Of a stretch of 64,000 nucleotides of DNA, positions 27,980-36,700 are shown piece after piece. Position 1 is the first letter of the stretch; each line of letters starts with the position of its first letter. The notes below the pieces were generated by a model. That model saw nothing but the letters and a program-made list of their open reading frames with translations, had not been told where the DNA came from and did no database searches. This DNA is from Chromatiales bacterium (GTDB lineage: Bacteria > Pseudomonadota > Gammaproteobacteria > Steroidobacterales > GCA-2729495), in contig NZCC01000053.1 of the NCBI GenBank assembly GCA_002688175.1, positions 1 through 64,000 on the forward strand, in the 5' to 3' direction. The translations under genes were made by a program, and so were the position numbers.

Positions 27980-28972
27980 CTATTCGACCGGCATTGGTTT
28001 TTGTTCCCGTGCGTAGTTTTCCAGTGACGACAGGCTCGGTCCATAGTCCTCAGTTGGTGCTTCAAGATATTTTGGATCAATGGCCTCGGCGGCAGCGACC
28101 AGGTCCTTAGGTAGTACATCAAGGCTTTTCACGCCACCCATGTAGCATTGGTAAACAATATGCCCAGGTGTCTGGCCCATCAGCATCCACGGCAGCCATG
28201 GTGTAATTCGTGACCAGGTTCCGCGATACGGGCAGCTGGTCAGATCCGGATTCTGCAGGTCATCAAGATCTATGTTGTATAAAAAGAACTCGCTGACACG
28301 ATTCATTTTGCCTGATGATTCACGAGGCCACGTGGCCGGGTCGAGCGCATTAGGATAGTACAGGTGAATGTGCGTATCGAGACGTACATTATTGTCGTAG
28401 ATTGCTGGTTCCCAGGGCAGTTTGAAGGGGATCTTAGGGAATTTGCCCTTGTTCAATCCGCCGTAATTCGGTGGTGCAGGAAAAAAAGGCGTAATGTCGA
28501 AATTAAACGGGTCATTGGCGATCGGCACAACCTTGACCGTTTCCTTGGTAAGCGGGTTTTTCCATGTATCCATGATTTTGCCTGCTCGGCCGAAACGTTG
28601 TTCGCGATAGAAACCTACTTCGCGCAATACCTTGCGGTAACCGGGTCCATCTTCTTTCGGTAACAGTCGCGTGCATGAGAAACCTTCCATCATGAACAGG
28701 TCAACAATCTTCTTGCCTGGCATAACAGCTGACACCATGCCCTTGTACCAGCCGTACTTGGTTTTCGAGCTATCGAGATCACCTTGTAGCCGTGCAAAGG
28801 CGGTCATATTGGCCTCGGGTTGTGACAGGTCCAGGTAAGGGCCTTGCAGGGATTTCCCGGTATTGCCGGCGCTGCTGTTGGCCGATGCCGATGATGTGGC
28901 ACCGAACGCGACAGCTGAGGCCAGTCCGATGCCGGCATTGTTCAGGAAATGACGTCGGGAGATTTCAGTCAT
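27980..28972 (-). CDS. DUF1838-family protein with Tat signal
   Basis: 330 residues from ATG 28972, which opens directly with a twin-arginine signal (MTEISRRHFLNNAG) ending near ASA. The body fits the uncharacterised DUF1838 family, seen in proteobacteria near aromatic or lactone catabolism genes. It is rich in Trp, Tyr and Pro (LPWEPAIYDNNVRLDTHIHLYYPN; TPWLPWMLMGQTPG). Periplasmic. No catalytic site is known to me. It is divergent from the LLM gene at 29149. Confidence 0.8.
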   Translation of the reverse strand: MTEISRRHFLNNAGIGLASAVAFGATSSASANSSAGNTGKSLQGPYLDLSQPEANMTAFARLQGDLDSSKTKYGWYKGMVSAVMPGKKIVDLFMMEGFSCTRLLPKEDGPGYRKVLREVGFYREQRFGRAGKIMDTWKNPLTKETVKVVPIANDPFNFDITPFFPAPPNYGGLNKGKFPKIPFKLPWEPAIYDNNVRLDTHIHLYYPNALDPATWPRESSGKMNRVSEFFLYNIDLDDLQNPDLTSCPYRGTWSRITPWLPWMLMGQTPGHIVYQCYMGGVKSLDVLPKDLVAAAEAIDPKYLEAPTEDYGPSLSSLENYAREQKPMPVE

Positions 28973-29148
28973 GTATAAGCCCTTGATCTTGTCAGATGGT
29001 TTATGATGAAGGCGCAAGCTAGCAAAACGGCATGGCAGGCGCAACGCGCTTGTCTTATGCAACTACTCAGCGGGTACGGTGGCGACAATCAGGCATATTA
29101 TTGCCGAAGATCGCGAACGGGTCAGATCACTAGGGTAAAATATTATCA

Positions 29149-30243
29149 ATGGACATTGACATTATTATTGCTGAGGACGTAAATCCTGCGCAGCTGGCAG
29201 AATTGGCCGTCGAGGCCGAGAAATTGGGTATCAGGGCAATCTGGTCGTCCAACTATCATCAGAATTGGGATGCATTTCTGACTTTGGCGCCCGCAGCGCT
29301 GGCAACCTCGAAGATCTTGCTCGGTCCGTTAGCAGTGAGTCCATGGGAAATGCACCCGCTTAAGATCACCAATTCATTGTTAACCCTGAATGAAATGGCG
29401 AACGGTCGTGCCATGGTTGCGATCAGTGGTGGCGGTGGCGTATTAGGAGCCTGCGGCTGGAAGATCGGCAAGAACACCGGGAGCACCGAGAGCTGGCCAT
29501 TCAAGGATGAGCTGTCCGGGGCAAGGTATCCGGAGCGTCGGGTTCGAGGTGTGCAGGAATCGATCGAACTTATTGATCAGGCTCGTACCGGTAAACTTGT
29601 GTATTCGTTCGACGGTGAGATCTTCCAGGTCACACGACCCTTCCAGATGGACTACGCTAAATCAGATGGTCCGCTCATTTACGGCTGCTGCAGCGGTCCG
29701 ATGATGGTTCGCATGGGCGCGCGGGTGGCCGACGGTATCCAGGTCAGTGACTTTATACCGGAGATGATGCCTGGGGCCATGAAGAATGTACGCGCGGGGC
29801 TCGCAAAGCGCGAGCAGCCGGTTGATGATTTTCGTATTGGTAATTTCTGGGCCTGGCATATTAAGAAAGACAAAGATGTATCGATGTACGAGGCACGTCG
29901 TGAGCTGATCTGGCGTGGTGGAATAGTTGCAAAGATCCCGCATGATATTGCGCCACACGTTAATGGTGATGAAGAAGTACAGCTTGTCATCGATAACTGG
30001 GATAACTTCTTTAAGGCGTTCTGGACGCGCAGCGGAAAGATTGACGGTGTGTCAGAGACTATTGTCAATAACCTGATTGCCGGTATGTCATCTGCTGGCG
30101 ATGAGAATGATATCGACCGCGAGCTGGAGCGTTTCAAGGCCTTCGCCAGTAGCGGTCTGACAGAATTGTCTCTGCGTCTGTTTGATGACCCGATGGATAG
30201 TTTACAAATGCTCGGCAAGCATGTGCTACCGGCTTTACGTTAA
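29149..30243 (+). CDS. Luciferase-like (LLM) flavin-dependent oxidoreductase, second copy
   Basis: 364 residues, TIM-barrel LLM enzyme. Shared with the copy at 21832-22854 are the opening MDIDII, GPLAVSP.EMHPLKI, NGRA.VAI and a C terminus with L(R)LFDDP/LHEDPM.(S/A)L. It is longer by an insert around residues 100-125 (GGVLGACGWKIGKN). It may use F420 or FMN. A single transcription unit divergent from DUF1838. Confidence 0.85.
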   Translation: MDIDIIIAEDVNPAQLAELAVEAEKLGIRAIWSSNYHQNWDAFLTLAPAALATSKILLGPLAVSPWEMHPLKITNSLLTLNEMANGRAMVAISGGGGVLGACGWKIGKNTGSTESWPFKDELSGARYPERRVRGVQESIELIDQARTGKLVYSFDGEIFQVTRPFQMDYAKSDGPLIYGCCSGPMMVRMGARVADGIQVSDFIPEMMPGAMKNVRAGLAKREQPVDDFRIGNFWAWHIKKDKDVSMYEARRELIWRGGIVAKIPHDIAPHVNGDEEVQLVIDNWDNFFKAFWTRSGKIDGVSETIVNNLIAGMSSAGDENDIDRELERFKAFASSGLTELSLRLFDDPMDSLQMLGKHVLPALR

Positions 30244-30253
30244 AGTGTATTAG

Positions 30254-30538
30254 CTAGCGTTTTTGCTGCTTGCGTGATGGTGTCAGGTGTACACGACCAC
30301 GTTTGCCAACTCGGCGTTCATTTAATTCGATAACGATATCTTTGATAGCCCTCGTGACGGTTCTTTGTGAACCCTGTCGGTATCCGGTAATCGTGTTTTG
30401 ACCCTGAATGATGGTGTAGCGAAACCAGCCCGTGCCTGCGCCACCGTCCGGCGCCTTGGCCTTTTCAATGTTTTCGAGCTCATACTGTTCGGTCAAAGCC
30501 GTTTCGGCTGGTGTGCTTATTGCTGGCATGTTATTCAT
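30254..30538 (-). CDS. Conserved-looking small basic protein
   Basis: 94 residues, hydrophilic, with an acidic start and a strongly basic C terminus (RRVGKRGRVHLTPSRKQQKR). The segment WFRYTIIQGQNTITGYRQG looks like two beta strands. I do not know the family. It is convergent with the LLM gene, 10 bases away. It might bind nucleic acid, judging only by charge. Confidence 0.55.
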   Translation of the reverse strand: MNNMPAISTPAETALTEQYELENIEKAKAPDGGAGTGWFRYTIIQGQNTITGYRQGSQRTVTRAIKDIVIELNERRVGKRGRVHLTPSRKQQKR

Positions 30539-30952
30539 AGTCCCGATGGAATTTTATTCCGTGATAATCCGTCGAAGTGGATCGTATTCTGGCTGCGTAC
30601 GTTATCGGTCCGCGCAGTTTCGATTCCACAGTTTTGTGTTTTCATACAGCCTGGTTCATCAACTATGTTGGTTGTTGTGCTTGATCGTTCGCCGGTTACT
30701 TGGTTCCAATTAGTAGAACCTGACAATGTCGAGCAGGGTTTATTGTTATGTGCGGTGCCGGTGAAATTGCCTTGTTGGCACCTAAGTCGAAAAACCGGTC
30801 TCCCAGTATACCGTTATCAGCGGGATTCGGCAATAGATGCTGTAATACAGCATACCGTCTTCGTGTGTTGCGGTTGGCGTTTCAGGCTATTCGGATGGTG
30901 ATAATCAACCCTCTGAGTATCTTCCAGTCACAATCCGCCGCTGAGCTCCGGG
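30539..30952. other. Intergenic stretch with one perfect palindrome
   Basis: No convincing coding sequence in six frames. A perfect 17-base palindrome (ATGCTGTA-A-TACAGCAT) lies at 30837-30853. It is operator-like, but its distance from any start codon makes the role unclear. The part nearest 30539 should hold the promoter of the small basic protein. Confidence 0.4.
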
Positions 30953-31453
30953 CTACTCTTTTGCCTCAAGCGCTGATTCTGATGCCGGCTCCACCCATTT
31001 TGTTTCTTTATGAACGAGATTATAGTGACAGCGAATACAGGTCTTTTCCGTTTTCTGGTGACGCTTAATCTTGTTGAACCATTCGCTTTCGGGCTTAAGG
31101 CAGACCTTACATTTAGCGCTTTCCTCTGCAAGCATCTGCTCTCGTACAGAATTTGCCAGCTCAGGGCGCAAGTCCTCCCATTCGGGGACATCGCGCAGGC
31201 TGTTAGAGATGGCATGAAATGGGCTTTCGCCAATCGTGCCTTTATTAATATAAAAGAATTTCCAGATAAAAAACTGCTTGACGCTATGTGGATTGTGGCA
31301 GCCTACGGGGTACAGGCCAATAAAATGATCAGAATTCAGCAGGGATGTATACAGCGCAGCAAGAAAGTTTCTCTTTAAGGGGGAGCGCAATATTCGTGTA
31401 GTCATAGTCGTCATGGTCAGGTCTTCTAACTGTGGATGGCACTCAAAATCCAT
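30953..31453 (-). pseudogene. Degraded NapC/NirT-type multiheme cytochrome c
   Basis: The C-terminal part still reads like NapC/NirT: a GTI.ESP segment, LRPELANSVREQM, and a last heme site CIRCHYNLVHK. The preceding heme site is broken (CKVCL in place of CxxCH), and the one before that survives only as VGCHNPH without its first Cys. The N-terminal anchor and first heme are not recognisable. NapC/NirT proteins carry electrons from quinol to periplasmic reductases. I interpret this as a decaying remnant; a shortened, altered functional protein cannot be excluded. Confidence 0.5.
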
Positions 31454-31705
31454 GCCGTCCCACTTGAGAGACTTGGTATACAGTACTTTTTAGCCGTTTC
31501 AGGTATTCGTATCTATACGGATTTTTCACGCCGCAGTAAGGGGTTTTACGGGGTGCTATTCCCATTCGGATGCGGGGGTGGCAAATGGAATGCCGGGGCT
31601 ACGTTTATTGATTGATGGTTTGTCGCCTGATCGTGGCAGACACCTGGGTCTGGGTAGTCAGCTAGATAAATACAGCCACAAAAAATGGTCTCATCTGCCC
31701 GGGTT

Positions 31706-33607
31706 CTAGCGTCGAAATTGCGCCTGTTGTTCCTCCAGTTCGCCCCAGCGCTCGATGACGGCATCGAGCTCCTGCTGAATCAATTGCAGCTGATCGAGGA
31801 CTGCCTTGGTCGTGTCATGAGGTTGGCTGTAGAAATCCGGTGCCGCTATCTGTTCCTGCAGTGTCTGGCATTGCTGCTCCAGTGCTTCTATGCGTGTCGG
31901 AAGACCGTCAAGTTCACGCTGTTCTTTGTAGCTGAGTTTTGTCCGGGTTTTTGCCGCATCCGCTGCTGTACTCCCATCGGTTCCGGTAGTTGCCCGGTTC
32001 GGGTTGTCCGTCTCTTCGAGTTCACGTCCGCGTCGTTCCCAGTCGCTGTAGCCACCTACGTACTGAAGGATCGAGCTGTTGGTCTCAAATACCAGGATGC
32101 TGGTTACTACGTTGTCAAGAAATTCCCGATCATGGGTAACGACAATCAACGTGCCCTGATATTCGATAAGTTTTTGTTCAAGAACTTCGAGTGTTTCGAT
32201 ATCGAGGTCATTGGTTGGTTCGTCGAGAATCAACAGATTAGTCGGGCGCGCGAACAGCCGGGCCAGGATGACGCGGTTACGTTCGCCGCCCGATAATGCA
32301 CGCACTGGCGTCATCGCTCGTTTAGCGCTGAACAGGAATCCGGTCAGATAGCCGATAACGTGACGATCCTTGCCGTTGATGCGAATATAATCCTTGCCGC
32401 CGCCGATGTTCTCAGCAATGGTTTTGTCGAGTTCAAGATCGCGGCGGGTCTGATCGAAGTATCCGATCTCAAGATTTGTGCCGTGCTTGATGGTGCCCTG
32501 CTGCGGCTTGATTTTGCCGAGGATAATGTTCAGCAAGGTACTCTTACCAACACCGTTGTTGCCGATCAGCCCAATCCGGTCGCCGCGCATAATTGTCAGG
32601 GACAGGCTGTCGATCAGAGTTTCGTCGGTATAACTGTGGGTTACGTTACGCAGGCGGATGACCTTGCGCCCGGAGCGATCACCTTCTTCGATACTGATTC
32701 GCGCACTCCTCGGTCGGGCAATACGGGCCGCAACCTTGTCACGCATAGTCACCAGTGTGCGTACACGACCCTCGTTACGCGTTCGCCGGGCCTTGATGCC
32801 CTGTCTTACCCACACTTCTTCTGCAGCGAGTTTCTTGTCAAACAGCTGGTTCTCACGATCTTCATCCTGCAGCGATTTTTCCTTGCGACGCAGAAAATTT
32901 GTATAGTTGCCCGGCCAGCTGACCAGTGTGCCACGATCGATTTCGATGATGCGGGTTGCGAGGCGTTGCAGGAACGCGCGGTCATGGGTGACGAACATAA
33001 CGCTGCCGGGGTAGGCGAAGATAGCGTTTTCAAGCCACCTGATCGTCATGAGGTCAAGATGGTTGGTTGGTTCGTCGAGTAACAGTAGTTCCGGTTTACT
33101 GACCAGGGCCTTGCCAAGGGCGACGCGTCGTCGCCAGCCGCCGGACAGTTCCGACAGGCGTTTGCCGGCCGGCAGCTTGAGTTCCGATATGATGGTGTCA
33201 ATCCGTTGCTCAGTATTCCAGCCGTCGGCACCCTCTATTTTGTGTTGCAGCTTTTCAATTGCTCGCAACTGATGTTTGTCGGGATGTCCATCAGACAGGC
33301 GTTCATATTCGTCCAGCCAGCCCTGTACGGTTGCGAGTCCCTCGGCGACAAATTCGCGTGCCGTCAGGTTGAGACTATCGGGCAGATTCTGATCCAGCTG
33401 GCTGATGCACAGATCGCTCTTGTACTGGATTTCGCCATGGTCAGGTTGAATCTCATCCGTGATCAGTCGCAGCAGGGAGGTTTTTCCCGAGCCGTTACGC
33501 CCAATCAGGCAGACACGTTCACCGGGTTCGATAGTCAGGCTGGCATCGACGAGTAGGGGTTGATCGCCGAATTCGAGGGAGATTGCGTCAAAACGTACGA
33601 GAGTCAT
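31706..33607 (-). CDS. uup: ABC-F ATPase Uup
   Basis: 633 residues, soluble, with two ABC domains. Walker A motifs are GRNGSGKTSLL and GNNGVGKSTLL; signatures LSGGWRRRVALGKAL and LSGGERNRVILARL; Walker B LLLLDEPTNHLD and LLILDEPTNDLD. A C-terminal coiled coil (LPTRIEALEQQCQTLQEQI) is diagnostic of Uup within ABC-F. Uup acts at ribosomes and branched DNA in the cytoplasm. Full length and apparently intact. Confidence 0.93.
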   Translation of the reverse strand: MTLVRFDAISLEFGDQPLLVDASLTIEPGERVCLIGRNGSGKTSLLRLITDEIQPDHGEIQYKSDLCISQLDQNLPDSLNLTAREFVAEGLATVQGWLDEYERLSDGHPDKHQLRAIEKLQHKIEGADGWNTEQRIDTIISELKLPAGKRLSELSGGWRRRVALGKALVSKPELLLLDEPTNHLDLMTIRWLENAIFAYPGSVMFVTHDRAFLQRLATRIIEIDRGTLVSWPGNYTNFLRRKEKSLQDEDRENQLFDKKLAAEEVWVRQGIKARRTRNEGRVRTLVTMRDKVAARIARPRSARISIEEGDRSGRKVIRLRNVTHSYTDETLIDSLSLTIMRGDRIGLIGNNGVGKSTLLNIILGKIKPQQGTIKHGTNLEIGYFDQTRRDLELDKTIAENIGGGKDYIRINGKDRHVIGYLTGFLFSAKRAMTPVRALSGGERNRVILARLFARPTNLLILDEPTNDLDIETLEVLEQKLIEYQGTLIVVTHDREFLDNVVTSILVFETNSSILQYVGGYSDWERRGRELEETDNPNRATTGTDGSTAADAAKTRTKLSYKEQRELDGLPTRIEALEQQCQTLQEQIAAPDFYSQPHDTTKAVLDQLQLIQQELDAVIERWGELEEQQAQFRR

Positions 33608-33645
33608 GGGGCGGTATGCTACTGTGTTATGTGGGGGGTAGTCAC

Positions 33646-34665
33646 ATGACAGGAAGAATTAGCCGGCGGAACCTGATCAAGGGAGCGGCAACAATTGCGG
33701 CAGCTTCGACCGTTCCGGCGTGTGGTGGTCGTGAGGAACCGGTGCAGAGGCCGCCAGGCGTCCCGGTCGGTTTGTTTGGTGCTGAGTCGATAGCCGAGGA
33801 AGTGACAGCGGGTCTCGATCTGACCGGTAAGACGGCGGTTGTCACTGGCGCAAATTCAGGTCTCGGCTATGAAACAATGCGGGTGTTGGCGATGCGTGGC
33901 GCGCACGTCATCGGTACCGGACGCACGGTCGAAAAAGCTGCGGCAGCTTGTGACAGTATCGAGGGTGCTACGACCCCTGTGGTCCTCGAGTTATCAGACC
34001 TGGCATCCGTTGCGGCCTGTGTTGATCAGGTTCGTCGTATCGATGCACCGATTGATATGCTTATTTGTAATGCCGGCATCATGGCTTTACCGGAGTTGCA
34101 GCAGGTCAACGGTATTGAACGTCAATTCTTCGTCAATCATCTCGGGCACTTTGCGTTCGCGATTGGTCTGATCGGACAGGTCCGGGCAGCCCCGCAGGGA
34201 CGTATTGTTATGCTCAGTAGTTCCGGTCATCAGTGGGCGCCCGAGACGGGCATTGAGTTCGACAACTTATCGGGTGAACGTGGTTATGAGCCCAATCGCA
34301 TGTATGGGCAGTCCAAGCTTGCCAATGGGTTATTTGCCTTTGAACTGGCGCGGCGGTTGGTTGATACCAATATTACGGTCAATGCGGTACACCCTGGCGT
34401 AATCATGACCAACCTCGGCCGACACTTCGCTCAGTGGAAACAGGTTGCGGCGCGCCTGATCGGCTGGACATTCATGAAATCCATAGAGGCCGGGTCTGCA
34501 ACACAGTGCTATGTAGCGACAAACCCGGCATTGGATGATGTCAGCGGGTATTACTTTGCCGATTGCAATCCGTTGCAACCATCTGCGCAGATGCGGGATG
34601 CGGCGTTGGCCGAGAAACTCTGGGATGTTTCCCTTGAGTTGACCGGTGTGTCTTTATCAGTCTGA
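33646..34665 (+). CDS. SDR-family oxidoreductase with Tat (possibly lipoprotein) signal
   Basis: 339 residues from ATG 33646 (G-rich SD upstream). The leader ISRRNLIKGAATIAAASTVPACGG is split here as a twin-arginine motif, a hydrophobic region and a near-lipobox VPAC. The rest is a classical SDR of the retinol dehydrogenase/WWOX type: VVTGANSGLGYET, CNAGIMALP, VMLSSSGHQ and YGQSKLAN. It appears catalytically complete. How NAD(P) would be supplied outside the cytoplasm is unclear. It is followed after 14 bases by the MBL-fold pair. Confidence 0.83.
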   Translation: MTGRISRRNLIKGAATIAAASTVPACGGREEPVQRPPGVPVGLFGAESIAEEVTAGLDLTGKTAVVTGANSGLGYETMRVLAMRGAHVIGTGRTVEKAAAACDSIEGATTPVVLELSDLASVAACVDQVRRIDAPIDMLICNAGIMALPELQQVNGIERQFFVNHLGHFAFAIGLIGQVRAAPQGRIVMLSSSGHQWAPETGIEFDNLSGERGYEPNRMYGQSKLANGLFAFELARRLVDTNITVNAVHPGVIMTNLGRHFAQWKQVAARLIGWTFMKSIEAGSATQCYVATNPALDDVSGYYFADCNPLQPSAQMRDAALAEKLWDVSLELTGVSLSV

Positions 34666-34679
34666 TGTAACCGGTGGTA

Positions 34680-35612
34680 ATGCGCATTATTTTTAATTAC
34701 CTGCGACGATTTGTACTGACTTTGTTCGGTGTTGCGGGGCTGGTGTTTGTTGTTATTCAGGACTCGGCAGCAGATGCAATTGAAGAACTCGGTAACGGCG
34801 CGTACCTGTATCTTAATGGTCAGCATCGTAGCCTGTTCATCGTGTCCGATGCGGGCGTCATTGTTACCGACCCGATCAATGAAAAGGTAGCCGTTGCGTA
34901 TCGTGCCGCGATTGCAAGCATCACCGACCAGCCGGTGCGCTTCGTCGTTTATTCTCATTATCATTGGGATCGCGTGTCGGGAGCCGCGGTATTCAAGCAA
35001 GAAAGTGCGCAAATCGTCGCGCAGAAACGATGTGCAGAGCGGTTCAGGGAGAATCCAAATCCCGCTGTCATTGCGCCCGATCTGACATTCACGGACAGCT
35101 ACACGGTGACACTCGGTAACCGGGCCCTTGAACTTTACTATTTCGGGCCGAGCCACGGGGACTGTCTGACAGTTTTTGTCGCGCAACCGTCCAATATCAT
35201 GCAGATTACCGATGTCATAAATCCCCCCGGCGCTGCATTTCCGCCTGACCCATTGGTGCCGTATATTCGGCCGCATAATATTCAGCAGTTTTTTGCCGCC
35301 ACCGCCGGGTTGATTGACCGGCTTGGCATAGACGAGGTTGCTGCCAGTGCTGTTTTCCCGGCGGGTGATGATGCGACCCCGATATCGCCGCCGTTGGCGC
35401 CCGCATCCATCGTGCGTGAACAGGCAAAATTCTGGAGACTTATTGATGCGACTGTCAAACGGGCAGCTGCCGAGCGGCGGGTAGGTATTGATGGTTTTGT
35501 CAGGCTGCGCGATGATGAGTTTGCAGCATTCGAATCCTATCCTGGCTACCGCAAAGAAGATCTGCCGTTGATTTTGCGTCGCTTCATCGGTTTTCATGAC
35601 ATGGGGCGCTGA
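34680..35612 (+). CDS. Metallo-beta-lactamase-fold protein, zinc ligands altered
   Basis: 310 residues with a signal anchor, then an MBL fold. The HxHxDH motif reads HYHWDR (last His replaced by Arg), FGPSHGDC retains the second-site His, and the region equivalent to IGAHM in its tandem copy is SAVFPAG, so that His is also missing. Otherwise it matches the next gene throughout (NEKVAVAYRAAI; AERFRENPNP; LELYYFGPSH). Periplasmic. Probably a diverged, zinc-poor duplicate. Confidence 0.8.
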   Translation: MRIIFNYLRRFVLTLFGVAGLVFVVIQDSAADAIEELGNGAYLYLNGQHRSLFIVSDAGVIVTDPINEKVAVAYRAAIASITDQPVRFVVYSHYHWDRVSGAAVFKQESAQIVAQKRCAERFRENPNPAVIAPDLTFTDSYTVTLGNRALELYYFGPSHGDCLTVFVAQPSNIMQITDVINPPGAAFPPDPLVPYIRPHNIQQFFAATAGLIDRLGIDEVAASAVFPAGDDATPISPPLAPASIVREQAKFWRLIDATVKRAAAERRVGIDGFVRLRDDEFAAFESYPGYRKEDLPLILRRFIGFHDMGR

Positions 35613-35616
35613 CATC

Positions 35617-36594
35617 ATGCATTGTGTCGCCACATTGTTTTTATCCTGTTTTATGTTGATGTCCGGCGTTGCGCTGGGTCAGGCGAATTCTGTGCAGGAT
35701 GTACCGCTACTGTTTCCCGGCAGTAATAACCCGATGAAAAAGTGGCAAACTGAACGTATTGCCGAAGGTGTGTATGGGTTTCGTTATACATTCTATCGAA
35801 ACATTTTTATTGTGACCGATGAAGGGGTCATTGCCACTGACCCCATGAATGCCGAGGCGGCTGCGGTCATGCGCCGGGAAATTCGACAGATCACCCCGCA
35901 ACCGGTTCGATTTGTGTCTTATAGCCACTCGCATTGGGATCATGTGTCCGGTGGCAAGTTGTTCAAGGAAGAGGGGGCAAGCTTCGTTGCACAGGAGGGC
36001 TGTGCCGAGCATTTTGCCGAAAATCCCCAGCCTGATGTTGTTGCTCCGGATATAACTTATGGCGATCGTTTCGAAATTGAACTTGGCGGTAAGTCACTAG
36101 AAATGCTGTATTTCGGACCGTCACACGACAGTTGTCTCGTCGTGATGGTGATTAAACCGGCCAATCTTCTGTTCATGGTTGATACGGCAAATCCACCCGA
36201 TGGGTGGGCGATGTTTTATAACCCGGCCGTATCGGAGGATCGCGTGTGGCATATGGTGCCTTTCTTTGCCCGGGTCCAGGCCCTGGTCGAGGCGCGTGGT
36301 ATCGAAACGGTTATCGGTGCACACATGACGATGGGCATGGATCCGTTGACCGGGCGACCCGGCATCATTCCCGGTACGCGGGGTCCGGCGACCGTTATTG
36401 CCGAGCGTCTGGCGTTCTGGTCAGCACTCATTGACGTTGTGCGGGCGGAGCTGGCGCAAGGTATACCGCCTGGCGATGTGCCGGACAGACTGGTTGAGCG
36501 ACGGGTGCTGGCCGAGCGGATATCCGGCTATGATCCGGAAAAGATGCACATTTTGTTGCGGCGAATTACCAGTTACGCGATTACCGGTGAATAG
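35617..36594 (+). CDS. Metallo-beta-lactamase-fold hydrolase
   Basis: 325 residues from ATG 35617 with a Sec signal (MLMSGVALGQA). Zinc motif intact: HSHWDH, then FGPSHDSC, a metal-bridging Asp in FMVDTANP, and IGAHM. Probably a periplasmic hydrolase of the subclass B-like/quinoprotein relay type; substrate unknown. It begins four bases after its tandem homologue. The downstream hairpin at 36624-36644 probably ends the transcript. Confidence 0.85.
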   Translation: MHCVATLFLSCFMLMSGVALGQANSVQDVPLLFPGSNNPMKKWQTERIAEGVYGFRYTFYRNIFIVTDEGVIATDPMNAEAAAVMRREIRQITPQPVRFVSYSHSHWDHVSGGKLFKEEGASFVAQEGCAEHFAENPQPDVVAPDITYGDRFEIELGGKSLEMLYFGPSHDSCLVVMVIKPANLLFMVDTANPPDGWAMFYNPAVSEDRVWHMVPFFARVQALVEARGIETVIGAHMTMGMDPLTGRPGIIPGTRGPATVIAERLAFWSALIDVVRAELAQGIPPGDVPDRLVERRVLAERISGYDPEKMHILLRRITSYAITGE

Positions 36595-36623
36595 TCGGGA
36601 AATCTATTTCATTTGATTTAAGG

Positions 36624-36644
36624 CTGGCTCACGTTGTGAGCCAG
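36624..36644 (+). terminator. Hairpin between convergent genes
   Basis: CTGGCTCAC at 36624-36632 pairs with GTGAGCCAG at 36636-36644 around GTT, giving nine perfect base pairs. It lies 30 bases after the MBL gene and 57 bases before the end of the convergent gene. There is no strong T-run on either strand, so it may be an end-of-message structure rather than a classical terminator. Confidence 0.45.
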
Positions 36645-36700
36645 TGATGGGTGTAATTTGTCTTTCGTAGTCTACCCCCACAGCCTGCAAGTAAGAATAA

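Noticed and set aside
31546-31764. Minus-strand frame with a CH motif resembling a cytochrome
   Set aside because: Only a CH dipeptide without CxxC; overlaps the end of uup in another frame. Chance is the simplest explanation.
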